From positions 1 to 6,556 of the forward strand of contig CAAFLY010000111.1 of NCBI GenBank assembly GCA_900763885.1: DNA of 6,556 bases. The letters are read 5' to 3'. The notes under the pieces were generated by a model. The model did no database searches. It was not told where the DNA came from and saw only the letters and a list, made by a program, of their open reading frames with translations. This stretch comes from Clostridia bacterium (GTDB taxonomy: Bacteria; Bacillota; Clostridia; Oscillospirales; CAG-272). Positions 4,528 to 6,556 of the stretch are shown one piece after another (the first letter of the stretch is position 1; each line of letters starts with the position of its first letter). Both the position numbers and the translations under genes were made by a program.

Positions 4528-6556
4528 TTATACCAGTCGTGCGAATTGACGTTCGATGGAGGTTTTTTTGATTTCAAAGGCGACCGGACGACCGTGGGGA
4601 CAGGTGCGGATGACCGACGCGCCCTCCTTTTCCGGTTTCACGAGCAGTCTGTCGCAGAGCCAGTGCAGATGTGCCATGTCGTATACCCGTCCGCCCTTGA
4701 TCGCCGCCTTGCAGGACGCCTGCCAGAGCTTCGACTCAAAGTACGCCGCGGACGCCGCCTCTACCGTGCCGGTCCCCTCCGTCAGGCGGTTGACCAGACT
4801 CGTGAACAGCTCCACGGCCTCCGCCTGCGAAAGCATGTCCGGGATCTGCGTCAGGGATGCGCGGACCACCGACACCGATTCCTCCGCCAGCGTGAATCCG
4901 TAGCCGAGCGATTCCAGAGAGGACGTGTATTCCGTGATCGCCGCCGCTTCTGTCGGAAGAACGGTCAGCTCGTAGGGAACAAGCAGCATCTGCCCGCCTA
5001 TCGCTCGGTCGTGCAGCTTCCGGCACAGCTCGTCAAAGATGATCCGCTCGTGCGCCGCGTGCTTGTCGATCATGAGGAGCCTGTCGTCGAGCTGCACGAT
5101 CACATACGTGTTGTACGCCTCCCCAAGGATCAGATACGGCGGCGCGTCATAGGGCGTATCCGATAGGGGGGAGGGCGTATCCGGCATACTTTCCGCGGAC
5201 ACAGGAGATTCCGATACGGCAGAGGACGGGATGGGCGCAGTCTCCTCCACGGCTGGTGTTTCTTCCGACGGCTCATTTTTGAGCGACTCATGAATGCGCG
5301 GCTCATGAATGCGCGACTCATGAATGAGCGGCTCATTTTTGGGTAACGCATTCACGCGGGGCGCATTTGTGTCTGACGCATCCGGAAGGGGCGCGTCCGA
5401 TGACGGTCTGGCGGGTGCGGCCGCAGGGATCGCGCGGTCAAACATCGCTGTCTGTCCGTTGTCCGTGACTCCGGCGGCGGATTCCATGTATCTGCGCACG
5501 GAGAGATTGTCCGCCCGTCCGGTATCCACGGCATCCCGCACGGCAGACGACGGCATTTCCCCGACCGCCGCACGGTGCTTTTCCAATAGCTCCGCCGGGA
5601 TTTTCGAGCCGTCCGACAGGCGTACCTTTTCCGACGACGCGTATGGATTGCCCTCCGGCAACCGGATCTGCTCCCCGCGCTTTGCCGGACGGTCCTTCGG
5701 GACAAAGGCGTTCAGGTACTCCCGTGCTTTTTCCCCCTCCATCCAGAACGACCGCCTGACCTCCTCCGATACCGCGGGTTCGGTGCGCGGCCGTGCCTTT
5801 TCGCTTTCCGCCGAATCCGGCATCGGTTCGCCCGCCGGATGGGACAGCGTCAGCTCCGGTCGGATCGCGCTGGCGGTGAGCGCGTTGCATACCGCATAGT
5901 AGACCGCGTCGAATACGACCTTTTCGTTCGTGAATTTGACCTCCAGCTTCGCCGGATGCACGTTCACATCCACGGCGCCGGGGGAGAGGGTCAGATGGAG
6001 GACGCAGAACGGAAATTTGTCGTGCGGGATCTTTGACGCGTATGCCTGCTCGACCGCCGCCTGTGCCGTCCGCGATTTCACGTATCTGCCGTTGATGAAG
6101 AAGATCTCCATGTTCCGGTTCGGTCGGTAGAGATCTGGCTCCGATACAAACCCGTGTACCCGGATGGAGCCCGATTCGTTTGTCCGATCCGTCAGCAGAG
6201 AGCGGAGCGCGAATTCTCTGCCGAACAGCGCGTAGATCACGTTTTTCAGATTGCCGTCCCCGGAGGTATTGAACTTCACCTCGCCGTCGGAGATGTACTT
6301 GATCGCGATCTCCGGGTGGGACAGCGCGATCTTTTCCGCCACCGCGGAGCAGGCCGCCGCTTCCGTCGCGTCCTTTTTCAGAAATTTGCGCCGCGCCGGA
6401 ACGTTGTAGAACAAGTCCTCCACAAGGATGGTCGTTCCCGGCGGACACCCGGCTTCCGTGAGAGACAACAGCTCCCCGCCGTGGCATTCGAGCGCGGCAC
6501 CCATCGGATCCGCCGCCGTTTTCGAGAGGATCCGCACCTTCGCCACCGAGGAGATC
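4528..6556 (-). CDS. mutL: DNA mismatch repair protein MutL, endonuclease type (N-terminus beyond window)
   Basis: MutL couples mismatch recognition by MutS to strand incision. The frame runs off the window edge (codons before the GTG at 6546 read I-S-S), matching the point just after the GFRGEAL ATPase motif, so that GTG is internal and roughly 100 N-terminal residues are missing. Counting from it, 672 residues are visible: LFYNVPARRKFL (45-56), INGR (151-154) and the transducer lysine motif NVHPAKLEVKF (195-205). A low-complexity linker follows (about 232-470), then the C-terminal dimerisation/nuclease domain. The nuclease motifs are all recognisable: DKHAAHERIIFD (494-505, family form DQHA-x2-E-x4-E), SCK (611-613), CPHGRP (649-654) and FAR (668-670). 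QMLLVP (519-524) fits the QxxLxP beta-clamp-binding motif. Together they indicate an intrinsic endonuclease, as in bacteria without MutH. The linker looks longer than in Bacillus subtilis MutL. Confidence 0.96.
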   Translation of the reverse strand, partial: ISSVAKVRILSKTAADPMGAALECHGGELLSLTEAGCPPGTTILVEDLFYNVPARRKFLKKDATEAAACSAVAEKIALSHPEIAIKYISDGEVKFNTSGDGNLKNVIYALFGREFALRSLLTDRTNESGSIRVHGFVSEPDLYRPNRNMEIFFINGRYVKSRTAQAAVEQAYASKIPHDKFPFCVLHLTLSPGAVDVNVHPAKLEVKFTNEKVVFDAVYYAVCNALTASAIRPELTLSHPAGEPMPDSAESEKARPRTEPAVSEEVRRSFWMEGEKAREYLNAFVPKDRPAKRGEQIRLPEGNPYASSEKVRLSDGSKIPAELLEKHRAAVGEMPSSAVRDAVDTGRADNLSVRRYMESAAGVTDNGQTAMFDRAIPAAAPARPSSDAPLPDASDTNAPRVNALPKNEPLIHESRIHEPRIHESLKNEPSEETPAVEETAPIPSSAVSESPVSAESMPDTPSPLSDTPYDAPPYLILGEAYNTYVIVQLDDRLLMIDKHAAHERIIFDELCRKLHDRAIGGQMLLVPYELTVLPTEAAAITEYTSSLESLGYGFTLAEESVSVVRASLTQIPDMLSQAEAVELFTSLVNRLTEGTGTVEAASAAYFESKLWQASCKAAIKGGRVYDMAHLHWLCDRLLVKPEKEGASVIRTCPHGRPVAFEIKKTSIERQFARLV
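5270..5344. repeat. Five-copy 15-bp tandem repeat within the mutL linker
   Basis: Five adjacent 15-bp units are readable: ggctcatttttgagc, gactcatgaatgcgc, ggctcatgaatgcgc, gactcatgaatgagc and ggctcatttttgggt. The units alternate between gg and ga starts; the two outer units share a T-run and the three inner ones share tgaat. Because 15 is a multiple of three, the array is in frame in mutL and encodes pentapeptides ending NEP or HES/HEP (visible residues 402-426: PKNEP, LIHES, RIHEP, RIHES, LKNEP). Copy-number change would lengthen or shorten the linker without a frameshift. Confidence 0.93.

Noticed and set aside
4003..5166. Long plus-strand open frame (387 codons) across the mutL 3' end, the gap and tgt
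   Set aside because: It is antisense to two well-supported genes, Arg/Leu/His-rich with no recognisable motif, and typical of spurious frames opposite genes in GC-rich DNA.
5130..5351. Repetitive FMSRA-type small protein
   Set aside because: It is only the 15-bp repeat array of mutL read in the wrong frame.
5438..6487. Minus-strand open frame (349 codons) in another frame of mutL
   Set aside because: Gly/Arg-rich shadow frame; the mutL frame carries all the conserved motifs.
6544..6546. GTG as the start of mutL
   Set aside because: The frame stays open upstream and encodes I-S-S, matching the conserved sequence just after GFRGEAL; the true start lies outside the window.
1..6556. CRISPR array, tRNA, rRNA or insertion sequence
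   Set aside because: No spaced direct repeats of CRISPR type, no tRNA-like cloverleaf, no rRNA sequence, and no transposase or terminal repeats flanking a target duplication were seen.

Overview
The window is a GC-rich bacterial chromosome segment in which every credible gene lies on the minus strand, so genes are described here in transcription order, from high to low coordinates. The gene content and protein style suggest a Bacillota/Clostridia-type organism, possibly a gut Oscillospiraceae-like lineage: an endonuclease-type MutL with a beta-clamp-binding motif and no MutH logic, a preQ1-type Tgt, and lipoate-ligase paralogues. The taxonomic placement is inference.

Layout. (1) 6556-4528: mutL, cut by the window edge just after the GFRGEAL-region ATPase motif; its long disordered linker carries a five-copy 15-bp tandem repeat. 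(2) 4527-4408: a 120-bp gap with a small hairpin, a pair of 8-bp direct repeats and a good ribosome binding site, but no clear terminator. (3) 4407-3265: tgt, tRNA-guanine transglycosylase. (4) 3263-2349: a two-domain lipoate-protein ligase, LplA1. (5) 2327-2082: an 81-residue free-standing lipoyl domain. (6) 2049-1141: lipA, lipoyl synthase. (7) 1144-179: a second, divergent LplA-family protein, LplA2. (8) 178-1: non-coding, with a strong long inverted repeat near the left edge.

From tgt to lplA2 the genes are packed with gaps of 1, 21 and 32 nt and a final 4-nt ATGA overlap, so they are very probably one transcription unit. Genes 4-7 form a compact lipoylation module: two ligase-fold enzymes that could load octanoate or lipoate, one small acceptor domain with an ETDKV lipoylation site, and the radical SAM enzyme that inserts the sulfurs. 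The acceptor is separate from any E2 catalytic domain. This is the most interesting feature of the window: it is either the mobile-arm subunit of a split 2-oxoacid or acetoin dehydrogenase complex, or a GcvH-like carrier on which lipoyl groups are built and then passed on. The two ligases have diverged from the family consensus at different active-site positions, which suggests different jobs.
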